From the NCBI GenBank assembly GCA_937920635.1, contig CAKZUE010000016.1, forward strand, positions 1-64,000: a stretch of DNA of 64,000 nt, in the 5' to 3' direction. Below are positions 35,934 to 44,739 of this stretch, piece by piece (within the stretch, counting starts at the first letter, position 1; each line of letters opens with the position of its first letter). The stretch is from an uncultured Bryobacteraceae bacterium. Lineage in GTDB: Bacteria > Acidobacteriota > Terriglobia > Bryobacterales > Bryobacteraceae. The translations under genes and the position numbers were made by a program. A model generated the notes under the pieces. The model saw only the letters and a list, made by a program, of their open reading frames with translations. It was not told the DNA's origin and did no database searches.

Positions 35934-37360
35934 GGCTCACGCTCCGCCCCCTGCCCGGCAAGCGGCTCGCCGACCAGCTCCAGCAGGCGGGCGTCGAGTT
36001 CCCCTGCGGCGGAGAGGGCATCTGCGGCGGCTGCCGCGTCCGCGTCGTCGAAGGCGACATCCCGATTACGGACTCCATGCGCCGCCAGCTCAGCGAGCAG
36101 GAGCTGCGGGAGGGCTGGCGTCTGGCGTGCTCGGCCATGTCCGCCGCGCCTGTCACCGTCGAGGTGGAGCAGTGGTCGGTGCGTGTTCTCTCCGACGAAG
36201 CTGCCGTTGCGGTGGAGCCTCGCCCGGGATGGGGCGCCGCCGTGGATCTCGGCACCACTACCGTGGTGGCGCAGCTCGTCCATCTCGAAACAGGTGAAGT
36301 GGAGGGGATCGAGACGGCGCTGAACGCCCAGGCGCGGTTCGGCGCCGACGTCATGAGCCGCCTCCAGTACGAACTCCGCCAGCCGGGCGAGCTCGGCCGC
36401 GTCATCCGCTCCCAGATCGGAGCCATGCTCGGCCGGCTCGCCGCCGGGCGCCCCCTGCAGGAAGTACTGGTGGCGGGCAACACCGCCATGCACCATCTCT
36501 TCGGCGGCCTCGACGTGGCGCCCCTGACGGCCGTGCCGTTTCTTTCGCCGTGCACCGGCCCGCTGCGGCTGGAGGCGGACAGCGTCCCCTGGCGCGCGCC
36601 GACGCTCTTCCTGCCCTGCCTGGGCGGCTTTGTGGGCAGCGACCTGCTGGCCGGCCTGGTCGCCACCCGGCTCGATAAAAAACGGAACACGCACGTTCTG
36701 TTTGATATCGGCACCAATGGCGAGATCGTCTGCGCCTCCCGCGGCTCGATCCGCTGCGCCTCCACCGCCGCCGGACCCGCTTTTGAGGGCGGGCGCATCC
36801 GTCACGGCATGCGCGCCGGAGACGGCGCCATCGATTCCGTCCGCATCGAAAACGGCCGGCTCGTGCCGCACGCCATCGGCGGGGGCCAGCCGCGGGGCAT
36901 CTGCGGCAGCGGCCTGGTGGACGCCGCCGCCCGCGCCCTCGACGCGGGCCTGATCCTGCCCAACGGGCGCCTGGCCCGCGGCGACATCGTGCTGTCGGAC
37001 AGTGTCTCCATCACGCAATCCGACATCCGACAGTTGCAGCTCGCCAAGGGCGCCATGGCCGCCGGACTGAAGATGATGGCGGGCGAGGCGCGGCGGCTCT
37101 GCCTGGCGGGCGCGTTCGGCAACTACCTCCACCTGCCCAGCGCCCGCCGCATCGGGCTGCTGCCGGAGGACGTGGAAGTGGAGCCGGTGGGCAACGCTGC
37201 GCTCCGCGGCGCGCGGCTGCTGCTGCTGGCGCCGTCGGCGCGCGAGGAGCGCATCGCCGGAATTCTCTCCGTGGTGGAACACGTGGAGCTTGCCGCCGAC
37301 GCGCGTTTCCAGGATATCTTCGCCGAAAGCATGGCGCTCGCGCCCTTCCGCCTTCGGTGA
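35930..37360 (+). CDS. RACo-type ATP-dependent reductive activator of corrinoid protein
   Basis: A 476-residue protein. The N-terminal 2Fe-2S ferredoxin domain has C26, C32, C35 and C67 (FPCGGEGICGGC ... LAC). The ASKHA-type ATPase domain (DUF4445) carries AVDLGTTTVVAQLV, DIGTNGEIVC and GICGSGLVDAA. Such proteins use ATP to drive low-potential reduction of cob(II)alamin back to cob(I)alamin on methyl-carrier proteins. The start is GTG at 35930, overlapping the URO-D-type stop. It is the last gene of the operon and the strongest sign that the corrinoid protein is catalytically cycled, as in O-demethylases. Confidence 0.95.
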   Translation: MRLTLRPLPGKRLADQLQQAGVEFPCGGEGICGGCRVRVVEGDIPITDSMRRQLSEQELREGWRLACSAMSAAPVTVEVEQWSVRVLSDEAAVAVEPRPGWGAAVDLGTTTVVAQLVHLETGEVEGIETALNAQARFGADVMSRLQYELRQPGELGRVIRSQIGAMLGRLAAGRPLQEVLVAGNTAMHHLFGGLDVAPLTAVPFLSPCTGPLRLEADSVPWRAPTLFLPCLGGFVGSDLLAGLVATRLDKKRNTHVLFDIGTNGEIVCASRGSIRCASTAAGPAFEGGRIRHGMRAGDGAIDSVRIENGRLVPHAIGGGQPRGICGSGLVDAAARALDAGLILPNGRLARGDIVLSDSVSITQSDIRQLQLAKGAMAAGLKMMAGEARRLCLAGAFGNYLHLPSARRIGLLPEDVEVEPVGNAALRGARLLLLAPSAREERIAGILSVVEHVELAADARFQDIFAESMALAPFRLR

Positions 37361-38421
37361 CAGGAGCCGCTGCGCCCTGGGCGCCAGCGCGTCACTCTGG
37401 CAGCATAATACCCTCCGCACAGCTGTTCGCCGCCCTTCCCTTGCGCAGCTTGAGCACGACCACGCCAAAGCGGGCATGGTCGACCGCCGCCCGCGCTCTC
37501 TCGCCGGGCGCGCCGCCGGCTGCGAGATGGATGCCGCCTCCATCCGCGGCGCCTCCAGGGAACTCGCCGCCTTATGCCACGGGCTCATCGCCAGTGAAGA
37601 CTCCGCTCCCATGGAGAAACAGAACATAACTGGGACAACGGGGACACCCACGAAATACCCAGGCTTAGCAGAAACCGGGGACATCCATGATAGGGTTACG
37701 TCAAAGGGCGAAATTAGGGACGAAATTACGGACAGGCCCGCCCGGGCGCGAATTTTTTCGTTGAGATTTTCTGCAATCCGGTTTCTCCCGCCCCCTATCC
37801 CCCCTGACACGGCCACACCGGCTTCAGCGCTCAGGTCTTACCAGAAAAGTGGTGACAGCATCCGGTCATCCAGCCGAGCCCTATATGCAAGCAGAGAAAC
37901 GCAGGATCCGGCCACGATGCACGCCTGCGCCGCTGGGCGCTCCTTGCCGGTGCTGTACACCCTTCTGTCGCGGTTCTTTGCAGGCAGCGGAGCCGCGCGT
38001 GGAGGCCGTGCCTGCGGGAAACAAGCCCCCATGACCCTGCGGGACATCAGCATGGATGAAAATCGCCGCGACCTACCCCGCCTGCCCCATGGCGTCGAAT
38101 AGAGAGCGCGAGCACTCTTTTGCAAGCACTTGCCGGGTGATTTTCCAGGGAGCGGCCCCCAGCGGTTGCGCACGCCAAGGCTGTCCCCGTTCGGGCCGGC
38201 TGTTCTCGTGGCTTGCGGGCGCTGGGCGCGCAGCTCTGGACGCGGGTGCAGCCGCTTCGCCCATGGCGGATAACGCGGTCAAGGCCGTGTCGGCACACTT
38301 CCGTGCCGCGCCAGGGGGCCGCACCGTCGGCCGCTTCGGGTGCTCGCCAGAACAGCGCGGCGCACGGACACCCGCGGTTTTCAGCACAGACCGAACTCGG
38401 GCCACTCTTTGCGGCGCGAAT
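37361..38421 (+). other. 1.06-kb intergenic region with repeat debris, no gene supported
   Basis: Open frames in this stretch show no protein family and overlap on both strands. The segment 37620-37800 is AT-richer than its surroundings and carries short repeats (see the repeat entry). The rest is GC-rich without a clear promoter. It may be a decayed gene plus repeat elements. It separates the corrinoid operon from the convergent ETF operon. Confidence 0.5.
37640..37732 (+). repeat. short direct repeats (GGGGACA-type and CGAAATTA-type)
   Basis: GGGGACACCCACGA (37640-37653) recurs imperfectly as GGGGACATCCATGA (37677-37690). CGAAATTAGGGA (37709-37720) is followed in tandem by CGAAATTACGGA (37721-37732). 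The GGGGACA core is shared with the palindromic repeats near 38.4 and 56.4-56.7 kb and is typical of sequences flanking REP-associated tyrosine transposases. No transposase gene is present. Confidence 0.55.
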
Positions 38422-38450
38422 AAAGGGGAATTGTGTTCCTGTCCCCTTTT
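38422..38450. repeat. palindromic REP-like repeat, copy 1
   Basis: A 29-base element starting AAAGGGGAATTG and ending TGTCCCCTTTT. Its ends pair (AAAGGGGA with TCCCCTTT), leaving a loop ATTGTGTTCCTG. It abuts the stop codon of the minus-strand ETF alpha gene at 38451, where the hairpin plus T-run would act as a terminator. It is identical in its core to copies at 56427 and 56663. Confidence 0.85.
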
Positions 38451-39434
38451 CTACAGCAGCTTCAGCAGCTCGCGCATCACTTCGAAGGCATCGGCGACGT
38501 ATACGACGTCCGCTTTGCCGCGCACCCAGCCGCAGTTAGGATCCAGGTTCACGGCTCTGCGCTCTTGAATGAAGCGCCAGCCCACCACGTGCGGCTCTTC
38601 GCCGTGGCAGCAGGTCGCCAGCCCCTTCTTGTGCCGGGGCGAGGAGCCCGTCTGCCCCACCTGATGCAGGTGGGTCAGAAATGGCAGCACAGCTTCGCCC
38701 TCGCCCGACAGATCCACCAGCGATTTCGACGAGCCCAGCGAGCACTGCGTGCGGCGCACGAAATCGAGAATCAGCTCCGCCGCCTCGTCCACATGAGCCG
38801 CTCCGTCCTTCTGCTTCTTGGTCCAACCGGCTCCGGCGACAAACAGCAGCGCCGCATCGGGGCGGATGGTCTGCTCGCCGGCGAGCGGTGTGGAGAAGCC
38901 TTCGACGTTGGTGCGCGTCTCGCAGGCCACATCCAGCAGTTCCGGCGCGGCGCCCGCCTGCGGTTGAGCCGCCGGCTGCGAGCCCGGTTCGATGAGCAGG
39001 ATCCACGGACGCTGCCCGCGGCGCAGCGTTGTTTCAACGCGCTGCCGGTAATACCAGCGTTCCACCGCGCCGTCCGCCGCGACTGAAACGACGTGCGTGT
39101 CGATGGCGGCGCCCAACCGCTCCGCCACGCCCGGCAGCGCCCGGTGGAACCGCATCGAGTCCGGCGCCAGAATCAGCGGCGCGCCGGAAGCGCGGATCAC
39201 CGCCTCGCACGCCGCCGCGTCGGTCGAATAGCGGGAAACCGCGAACGCCTCGCCCTCGACGGCAAAGCACTTCGCCGCCCCGCCGGAAACCTGCTGCGCC
39301 GCGGCCGCCGCCCCCGCCCCGATCACTCCCAGGTCGAATCCACCGCCCAGCGTGTGCGCCAGGCCGAGCGTCTCCAGCGCGGCAGGCGGGAGCTGCCCGT
39401 TCACGGTGTGCAATAAAACAAGAGCCTTTTCCAT
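38451..39434 (-). CDS. etfA: electron transfer flavoprotein alpha subunit (FixB/EtfA-like)
   Basis: A 327-residue ETF alpha-like protein and the last gene of an acyl-CoA dehydrogenase/ETF operon. The C-terminal FAD-binding region is divergent but readable. QTGSSPRHKKGL stands for the G-x-SGAxQH loop, and RRAVNLDPNCGWVRGKADVVYVADAFEVMREL stands for the IxAINxDxxAPI ... D-x-x-x-x-x-L segment. The N-terminal half resembles the alpha/beta ETF domain. Start: ATG 39434 with AAGGAGCGG overlapping the etfB stop. It pairs with the ETF beta gene upstream and passes electrons to the ETF:quinone oxidoreductase-like protein. A terminator-like repeat follows the stop codon. Confidence 0.85.
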   Translation of the reverse strand: MEKALVLLHTVNGQLPPAALETLGLAHTLGGGFDLGVIGAGAAAAAQQVSGGAAKCFAVEGEAFAVSRYSTDAAACEAVIRASGAPLILAPDSMRFHRALPGVAERLGAAIDTHVVSVAADGAVERWYYRQRVETTLRRGQRPWILLIEPGSQPAAQPQAGAAPELLDVACETRTNVEGFSTPLAGEQTIRPDAALLFVAGAGWTKKQKDGAAHVDEAAELILDFVRRTQCSLGSSKSLVDLSGEGEAVLPFLTHLHQVGQTGSSPRHKKGLATCCHGEEPHVVGWRFIQERRAVNLDPNCGWVRGKADVVYVADAFEVMRELLKLL

Positions 39435-39447
39435 CGCATTCCGCTCC

Positions 39448-40248
39448 TTATTGCCGGATCCATTCCGCAATCTCGCGGGCAATATCGGCCGCCGGAACGT
39501 CTTTGACGACGCGGGTCTGCCGCACAGCGGCAGGCAGGGCCGTGCGCAGGTACTCGATGGCCGGTTCGAGCGCCACGGGCTTCGCCTTCTGCAAAGCGGG
39601 CATGATCACGCGCATGTTCGCCATGCCGGTCTGCGGGTGGTTCGGCGGCTCCGGCAGGTTGCCAGTGGCCCAGGCGAGCATTGCCGGAGGCGCGGCGCAA
39701 CGCGAGATCTGGTGCCGCCCGCCCTCGATGCGCTCCTTGATCACCAGCGAGCCGTCCGCGTCCACGGAGAGCTCGTCCACTGCGAGGAACTGCTCGGTGA
39801 TGCCGAGCCTCTCAGCCACGCGCTGCATCACCACGCCCGCTCCGCGCGTCGCCGATTCCCAGCCGCCGAACAGCAGCAGCCGCGAGCGGTCGAGATCCGC
39901 CATCGCCGAGATGGCCTCCGCCAGCGCCGCGCTCACCGCCGCTGCGTCCGTGAACCCTCCGCCCGGTCCGTCCAGCGCCACCAGTTCGAAGGGCATCTTT
40001 TGCGCCACGGTCATCATCACCTGTTGCAGCTTCGCCTTCGGCGCCAGGCTGACCACCCGCACCACCGTCCCCGGATGCTGCTTCGCCAGGTGGCCGGCTT
40101 CGTACAGCGCATGGGCGGCCCAGGGATCGAAGACCGCCGGCAGCATCAGCTCGTTCTTCAGAGAGGGCTTCGCCGGGTCGAACACCGGCTCCAGCGTCTG
40201 TAGCGGATCGGGCGCCAGCCCGCCGCACACAATAATTTGATACGGCAT
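39448..40248 (-). CDS. etfB: electron transfer flavoprotein beta subunit (FixA/EtfB-like)
   Basis: A 266-residue ETF beta-like protein. FDPWAAHALYEAGHLAKQHPG matches the conserved helix after the adenine-nucleotide loop, and GGWESATRGAGVVMQRVAERLG corresponds to the family pattern around the ETF signature. Another segment is LPEPPNHPQTGMANMRVIMPALQKAKP, the C-terminal family motif (RyPsLpxIMkAkKkP). It sits between the ETF:QO-like gene (10 bases) and the ETF alpha gene. Whether the nucleotide site holds AMP or a bifurcating FAD cannot be settled by eye. Confidence 0.88.
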   Translation of the reverse strand: MPYQIIVCGGLAPDPLQTLEPVFDPAKPSLKNELMLPAVFDPWAAHALYEAGHLAKQHPGTVVRVVSLAPKAKLQQVMMTVAQKMPFELVALDGPGGGFTDAAAVSAALAEAISAMADLDRSRLLLFGGWESATRGAGVVMQRVAERLGITEQFLAVDELSVDADGSLVIKERIEGGRHQISRCAAPPAMLAWATGNLPEPPNHPQTGMANMRVIMPALQKAKPVALEPAIEYLRTALPAAVRQTRVVKDVPAADIAREIAEWIRQ

Positions 40249-40257
40249 AGAAATGTC

Positions 40258-42057
40258 TCAGTTTTCCGCGGAATGAAGGCCGCCCGGGGCGGCGCAGAAC
40301 TCGATATTGGACACGGGACAATTCCACAGACAGGCCCCGCAATGGACGCACTTTTCCCGGTCAAATGCCGGAACTCCGGAGGGATTTTCCGCCGAAACGC
40401 GGATCGCCTCGCCCGAGCAGATCTCCACGCACAGATGGGCCTCGCACCGCAGGCAAAGCTCAGGGTTGCGGAACACCACATGGTCGGGAAACTCGCCCGG
40501 CGCCTGCACCTTGCCGCCCATCAGCAGAGCGTCCTGGTGCGAAACCAGCAACTGCCCGTCGTACTCAACCGCCGGCCACCCGCACAGGTCCATCAGAATG
40601 TCGTGCAGAGGCCGCGCCTCGGCCTCGGCCTGCTGGCGCGCGCGCTCGATCTGCGAGCGCGACAGCCGTCCGGCGTAATAGTCGGCCAGCTTCTTCGGCT
40701 TGCGGTCCTCTCCGCGCCGCGGCAGCGCCAGCCGCCCTCCCGTCAGCCCCGCCAGTGCCATCCCCACGAAACCCGGCAGCAGCCCCCACTGAAAACCGTT
40801 GCGCGCCCTTTCCGCCACCTGCGATTCCCGTTCCAGCCACGAAGCCCGCCGCCGCGCCACGTAACCCGCTTCGAGATTCTCCCGCGTGAACGGCTTGCCG
40901 CTGCGCAGCAGCTCGAGCACGGCTTCCCCCAGTTGCGCGCCGGTGAGCCACGCTTCGTCCACGCCGGAGCCGGTGAGCACGTTGGTCGATCCCGAGCATT
41001 CGCCGATGCGCGCGTAGCCGTCCCCCGCCAGATACGGCTCGCCGCGCCGCCCGGATTCCAGCAGCGATTTCGCGCCCCAACTGCGCAGCCGCCCGCCCCG
41101 CAGATTCCGCCACAGATACGGGTGCTGGACAAAATGCTGCAAATACCGGTACGACGTCCGCACCGGGCTGTCCATCCAGGAAGGCACGAAAATACCCGCG
41201 CTGGCCACACGCCCGGGATGGACGTAGAGAAAGCCGAAGATCTCGGGCTCGGGAAATCCGATGGTGTGCCAGACCGTGCCTTCTTCCAGCGCCGAGTCTT
41301 CCGGCAGATCGATCACCATCTTCATGCCCACCGCCCACTCGTCGCGGCGGCGCCCGGCGGGCATGCCGAAATGCTCGTCGAGTTGCCGCCCCACGGCTCC
41401 CACCGGTCCGTCGCCGACCACGGTGAGCGCCGCCCGCACTTCGCTGCCGTCGGCGGCCAGCCGCACGCCCCGCACCTCTTCTCCCTCAATCAGCGGCCCG
41501 GCCACCGGCGTCGCCGGCCAGATCTGCGCCAGCCCGGTCATCATCACCTGTTGGCCGGCCCACTGGTTGAACTGTCCCAGCGAGAAGATGAAGCCGTCGC
41601 GCTTGTGCAGAAACTCCGGCGCCCACGGCAGCGCCAGCCCCTCATGCTCGACCCCTAAAACGCCGCTGAGAGCCCGGCACAACTGATCGGCCAGCCGCAT
41701 CCATGCCGGACGCCGCGTCGCGCCGAGCGGATCGAGAAGATAGATCAGCTTCTCGTCCCGCACCTTCGCCGCCAGCGGAATCGCCGACGGGTCCAGGTCC
41801 GGAATCGAAGCCCGGATCGCCCGCGCCCGCGTCACCACGCCCGACACGCCGAAAGAGATATCATCGGCGCGCTCGTAGCAGACGATCTGCGGCGGCAGCC
41901 CCGGCACTGCCTTGGATTCGACCCCCGCCATCTCCGGCTGCTGGAGCCCCTGCGTGAGCGTCCAGAGAAAGCCCGCCACGGCCGGGCCAAAGCCCGTGCA
42001 CACGATGTCGGCGTCGAGCGCCTGTCCCTGCGGCTGTCCGTTGTTGTCTTCGATCAT
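40258..42057 (-). CDS. ETF:quinone oxidoreductase-like protein (FixC-FixX fusion)
   Basis: A 599-residue flavoprotein. An N-terminal FAD-binding Rossmann segment is divergent (DADIVCTGFGPAVAGFLW instead of GxGPAG). A central FAD/substrate region (GECSGSTNVLTGSGVDEAWLTG) follows. The C-terminal ferredoxin domain has Cys motifs CLRCEAHLCVEIC and CVHCGACLWNCP, enough for at least one 4Fe-4S cluster. This is the ETF-QO architecture, equivalent to FixC joined to FixX. It would take electrons from the ETF encoded just downstream and give them to quinone, or in a bifurcating system to ferredoxin. It lies 15 bases after the acyl-CoA dehydrogenase. Confidence 0.9.
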   Translation of the reverse strand: MIEDNNGQPQGQALDADIVCTGFGPAVAGFLWTLTQGLQQPEMAGVESKAVPGLPPQIVCYERADDISFGVSGVVTRARAIRASIPDLDPSAIPLAAKVRDEKLIYLLDPLGATRRPAWMRLADQLCRALSGVLGVEHEGLALPWAPEFLHKRDGFIFSLGQFNQWAGQQVMMTGLAQIWPATPVAGPLIEGEEVRGVRLAADGSEVRAALTVVGDGPVGAVGRQLDEHFGMPAGRRRDEWAVGMKMVIDLPEDSALEEGTVWHTIGFPEPEIFGFLYVHPGRVASAGIFVPSWMDSPVRTSYRYLQHFVQHPYLWRNLRGGRLRSWGAKSLLESGRRGEPYLAGDGYARIGECSGSTNVLTGSGVDEAWLTGAQLGEAVLELLRSGKPFTRENLEAGYVARRRASWLERESQVAERARNGFQWGLLPGFVGMALAGLTGGRLALPRRGEDRKPKKLADYYAGRLSRSQIERARQQAEAEARPLHDILMDLCGWPAVEYDGQLLVSHQDALLMGGKVQAPGEFPDHVVFRNPELCLRCEAHLCVEICSGEAIRVSAENPSGVPAFDREKCVHCGACLWNCPVSNIEFCAAPGGLHSAEN

Positions 42058-42072
42058 GGCTGCCGCCGCGCC

Positions 42073-44298
42073 TCACTGCGGATAGTCGAGCGCCGCCGGG
42101 ATCATCACCTTCTGCACGGACTCGGCGGCGCGGTCCTTGGCCAGCAGCGCTCCCGCCAGGCAGCCGTCGAGCTTGGACCGCAGCCGCGAGAAATCGGTCA
42201 GCCCCGGCGCGCGCACGCACGGCCCGGCCTTGGTTTCGTGGGCGCCGTCGTCGCGCAAGTAGTCGCCGGTGAAGCCGCTGGCGCCGGGAACCACGCTTTC
42301 GATCTGGCGCAGCTCGGGCTCGTTGAAACTGCACGTGGCGCACTGCGGGTCGTCGTCCCACGAGGGATGCCGCAGGTAGCCGAACACCAGCTCCGTGCAG
42401 ATGCGCGCCGCTTCGCCCGCCGCCCGCGCCGCCTGCACATGGCAGAGATCGGTGAAGAACTGCACCGCGCCCTGGAACCCCTGCTGGATGACCTCGGCGC
42501 CGTGGCGGCGCAGATGCTCGACATCCAGAATCAGGCTGCGCGCCGCCAGCAGCCAGCACAGCGCATCGGCCATCGGGAACGTCACGCCCTGCCGGTTGGA
42601 CTGGTAGAGCTTCTGCCCGTGGGAATCGGCGGCGTGCAGCAGGTGGTTCAGCGTCCACTGCCAGAGATGCATCGCGCTGGCCAGCGTGCAGGCGCCCGTG
42701 CCGGGCTCGATCGAGGCGATCTGCCGCATCTCATGGATCCAGCTCCGGAACTGCGCTAGAAACACCTCGTTCGTCATCGTCAGCGACAACTGCCGCCGCT
42801 GCACCGCCTCCGGCCCTTCATAAGTCGCCTCGAGCTGCGAGTCCATCCACTTATAGCCAAGGAACCCGGGGCAGTCTTCGGTGATGCCGTAGCCGCCCAT
42901 CAGGCTCACCGCTTCGCGCATCATCACGCTGCCGTGCCCGGTGTTCCACAGCTTCGTCGCCGGGCACAGGACGTTGGCCTGCGCGTCCAGCACGATGTAC
43001 TGGATCACCGGATCGTGAGCCAGCCGCTCGAACCGCTCCTCGCCGCGCAGCGCTGCGCTGTGCGCCTGCATCTCGATGAACTCGAGCGCCTCGTGCTGGC
43101 GCTTGCGCAGCGCCTTCACCGCCGCCAGCCCGCCGTGGACACCCTGCGCGGCCAGTACGCGGTCCTTTTCCCGTTCCACCGGATCGAGCTGATCGAACAG
43201 GCGCGCCGCCGCGAAGCCGAGCGAGGCGCTCGCCTCGCCCGCCGCCCAGATGTCGATCACCCGGTGCGTGACGTCTTCCTTCTGCTGCAAGCCCAGCTCA
43301 TAGCGCGGCGAGCCCGGCGAGACCGCCTCCGAGCCGCGGAAGCGGTCGCGGTGGTAGCGGATCAGCGGCTCGATCGCCGACAGGAGCTTGGCCGAGGTCA
43401 TCAGCCCTACCGTCACGCGCGTGCGGCGGAACACGGCTTCGATGATCGCGCCGTGATCGTAATTCGGAATGATCACGCCGTCCTTCACCGTGTAGCCGCC
43501 CACGATCCGCGAGGCGGGCACGCGGAGCTGGAACACGGGGTCGTTGGTGGCAGAAAGCTGATGGACCAGTTTCCGCGTCGGCGTGCCGCGGTCGAAAATG
43601 CCCGGGTCGGTCTCCTCCAGAATCACCATGCAGGAGCCCTTGATGCGCGGATCGTCCGAGTCCACCGCCGCCGTCACGAAGTTGGCGAAGGCCATGTTCG
43701 TAATGAAGCGGCCGCGCTTGGAGACCTCCAGCACCGGCTCGCCGCCCTCCGGCCATTCCGCGATCCGCACCTTGCCCCCGAGCATGCCGGTCTCCACGCC
43801 CACATACGGGATCGGCTCGGTGAGAGCGAAGGCGGCGCGTTTGGGCTCTTTGCCGGGCGCGGGCGCCGCCAGGCTCATGTAATGAAGCCGCTGCTCCGGC
43901 GTGCCCCGCTCGTGGATCGGCGCCAGCCCCAGGTGCGTGGCCAGCGAGCCCGTCGCCGCGCCGGCGTCCACCCACGCCAGTTCGAAGGCGATCAGCGCCA
44001 GCGCCAGGTTCTTCGGCCCTTCCAGAAACCCGCCCTCTTCCGGCTCCAGATACGCGGCGGTGATGCCGGCCGCGTCGAATTCTTCGAGCAGCGCGTGCTT
44101 CTCCGCCGTCCAGTCGTGCGTGTGCCGCGCGCCCTCGGCCACCAGCCGCGCCACGGGTCCGCGCGCCACCGCCCGCGTGCTCTGCACCAGCATCTGGAGA
44201 TCGTAGCGGTCCGCGAAACGCCACATCACCTGCCGGATGTCGTCGCCGGGCAGGGTTTGCAGATGCTCCCGGGGGGAGGCCGAGGTGGAAGACGCCAT
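42073..44298 (-). CDS. acyl-CoA dehydrogenase family protein (741 residues)
   Basis: A flavoprotein of the acyl-CoA dehydrogenase superfamily, heading a four-gene operon with ETF:QO-like and both ETF subunits. Conserved segments include FALTEPIPYVGVETG (flavin/substrate loop), the middle domain, and ATYEGPEAVQRRQLSL. In the last, the glutamate of YEG is the usual catalytic base. A helical C-terminal extension of about 200 residues makes it longer than normal ACADs (about 380-600), similar to large ACAD-N-type members. The ATG at 44298 has AAGGAG nine bases upstream; an upstream in-frame start at 44331 lacks one. The acyl-CoA substrate is not known. Confidence 0.92.
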   Translation of the reverse strand: MASSTSASPREHLQTLPGDDIRQVMWRFADRYDLQMLVQSTRAVARGPVARLVAEGARHTHDWTAEKHALLEEFDAAGITAAYLEPEEGGFLEGPKNLALALIAFELAWVDAGAATGSLATHLGLAPIHERGTPEQRLHYMSLAAPAPGKEPKRAAFALTEPIPYVGVETGMLGGKVRIAEWPEGGEPVLEVSKRGRFITNMAFANFVTAAVDSDDPRIKGSCMVILEETDPGIFDRGTPTRKLVHQLSATNDPVFQLRVPASRIVGGYTVKDGVIIPNYDHGAIIEAVFRRTRVTVGLMTSAKLLSAIEPLIRYHRDRFRGSEAVSPGSPRYELGLQQKEDVTHRVIDIWAAGEASASLGFAAARLFDQLDPVEREKDRVLAAQGVHGGLAAVKALRKRQHEALEFIEMQAHSAALRGEERFERLAHDPVIQYIVLDAQANVLCPATKLWNTGHGSVMMREAVSLMGGYGITEDCPGFLGYKWMDSQLEATYEGPEAVQRRQLSLTMTNEVFLAQFRSWIHEMRQIASIEPGTGACTLASAMHLWQWTLNHLLHAADSHGQKLYQSNRQGVTFPMADALCWLLAARSLILDVEHLRRHGAEVIQQGFQGAVQFFTDLCHVQAARAAGEAARICTELVFGYLRHPSWDDDPQCATCSFNEPELRQIESVVPGASGFTGDYLRDDGAHETKAGPCVRAPGLTDFSRLRSKLDGCLAGALLAKDRAAESVQKVMIPAALDYPQ

Positions 44299-44710
44299 TC
44301 TGACAGACTCCTTGCGCCCAAACCTTTGCAATTTTCAGTCCAGGCCGGGCCGCAGCCGAAACTCCGTCATTCTCACGGGTTTCAGACTGAAGAGTCCATT
44401 TTAGCTGGGCGCTATGGCCCAATCCAAGCCCCCTATCTGTACGCCCGCGTCAAATCACCCGGTCCAGTCCCGCGTTCTGGCAGTGGACGGACCATGCTGG
44501 CGTGCGGCAGGGCTGGCGAAGAGCGCCAGAGTGCTCCGGCAGGGCGCTGCGGCGCTCGTTCAGCCTACTGTGCCAGCCGCCGGCGCCAACGAGCCGCGCG
44601 GCTGCGCGGCTGCGCCGGGAGGATTGGCTGGCTGCGGCGGAGACCGGAGAGCGCGCCCGTCTTGCTGCGCACCGCCGCCTTCTCCTGTTCTGGAGTCAAT
44701 CGTTGTGACA
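44299..44710 (+). other. intergenic region between ACAD operon and GntR gene
   Basis: About 410 bases with divergent transcription on either side. It holds the leader of the ACAD operon (Shine-Dalgarno AAGGAG at about 44308-44313 on the minus strand) and, at its right end, the GntR promoter (separate entry). Small open frames here have no recognisable protein content. Confidence 0.5.
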
Positions 44711-44738
44711 TTGCAAGACAGATCAGCCACGCTATGAT
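44711..44738 (+). promoter_or_regulatory. predicted sigma-70 promoter of the GntR gene
   Basis: TTGCAA (44711-44716) and TATGAT (44733-44738) are separated by 16 bases, a good -35/-10 pair. The start of transcription would fall near 44745, inside the perfect inverted repeat that follows. TTGTGACA (44703-44710) lies just upstream and recurs in the promoter region of the operon at 49.9 kb. Confidence 0.65.
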
Positions 44739-44739
44739 G

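Noticed and set aside
35843-37816. 657-codon minus-strand open frame opposite RACo and the following gap
   Set aside because: It has composition typical of antisense frames (Arg/His/Gln/Gly rich), no domain, and is opposite a clear RACo gene.
37361-38421. Possible transposase or other gene in the long gap
   Set aside because: No frame shows a transposase DDE or HUH signature, and the frames conflict on both strands. Only repeat debris is visible.
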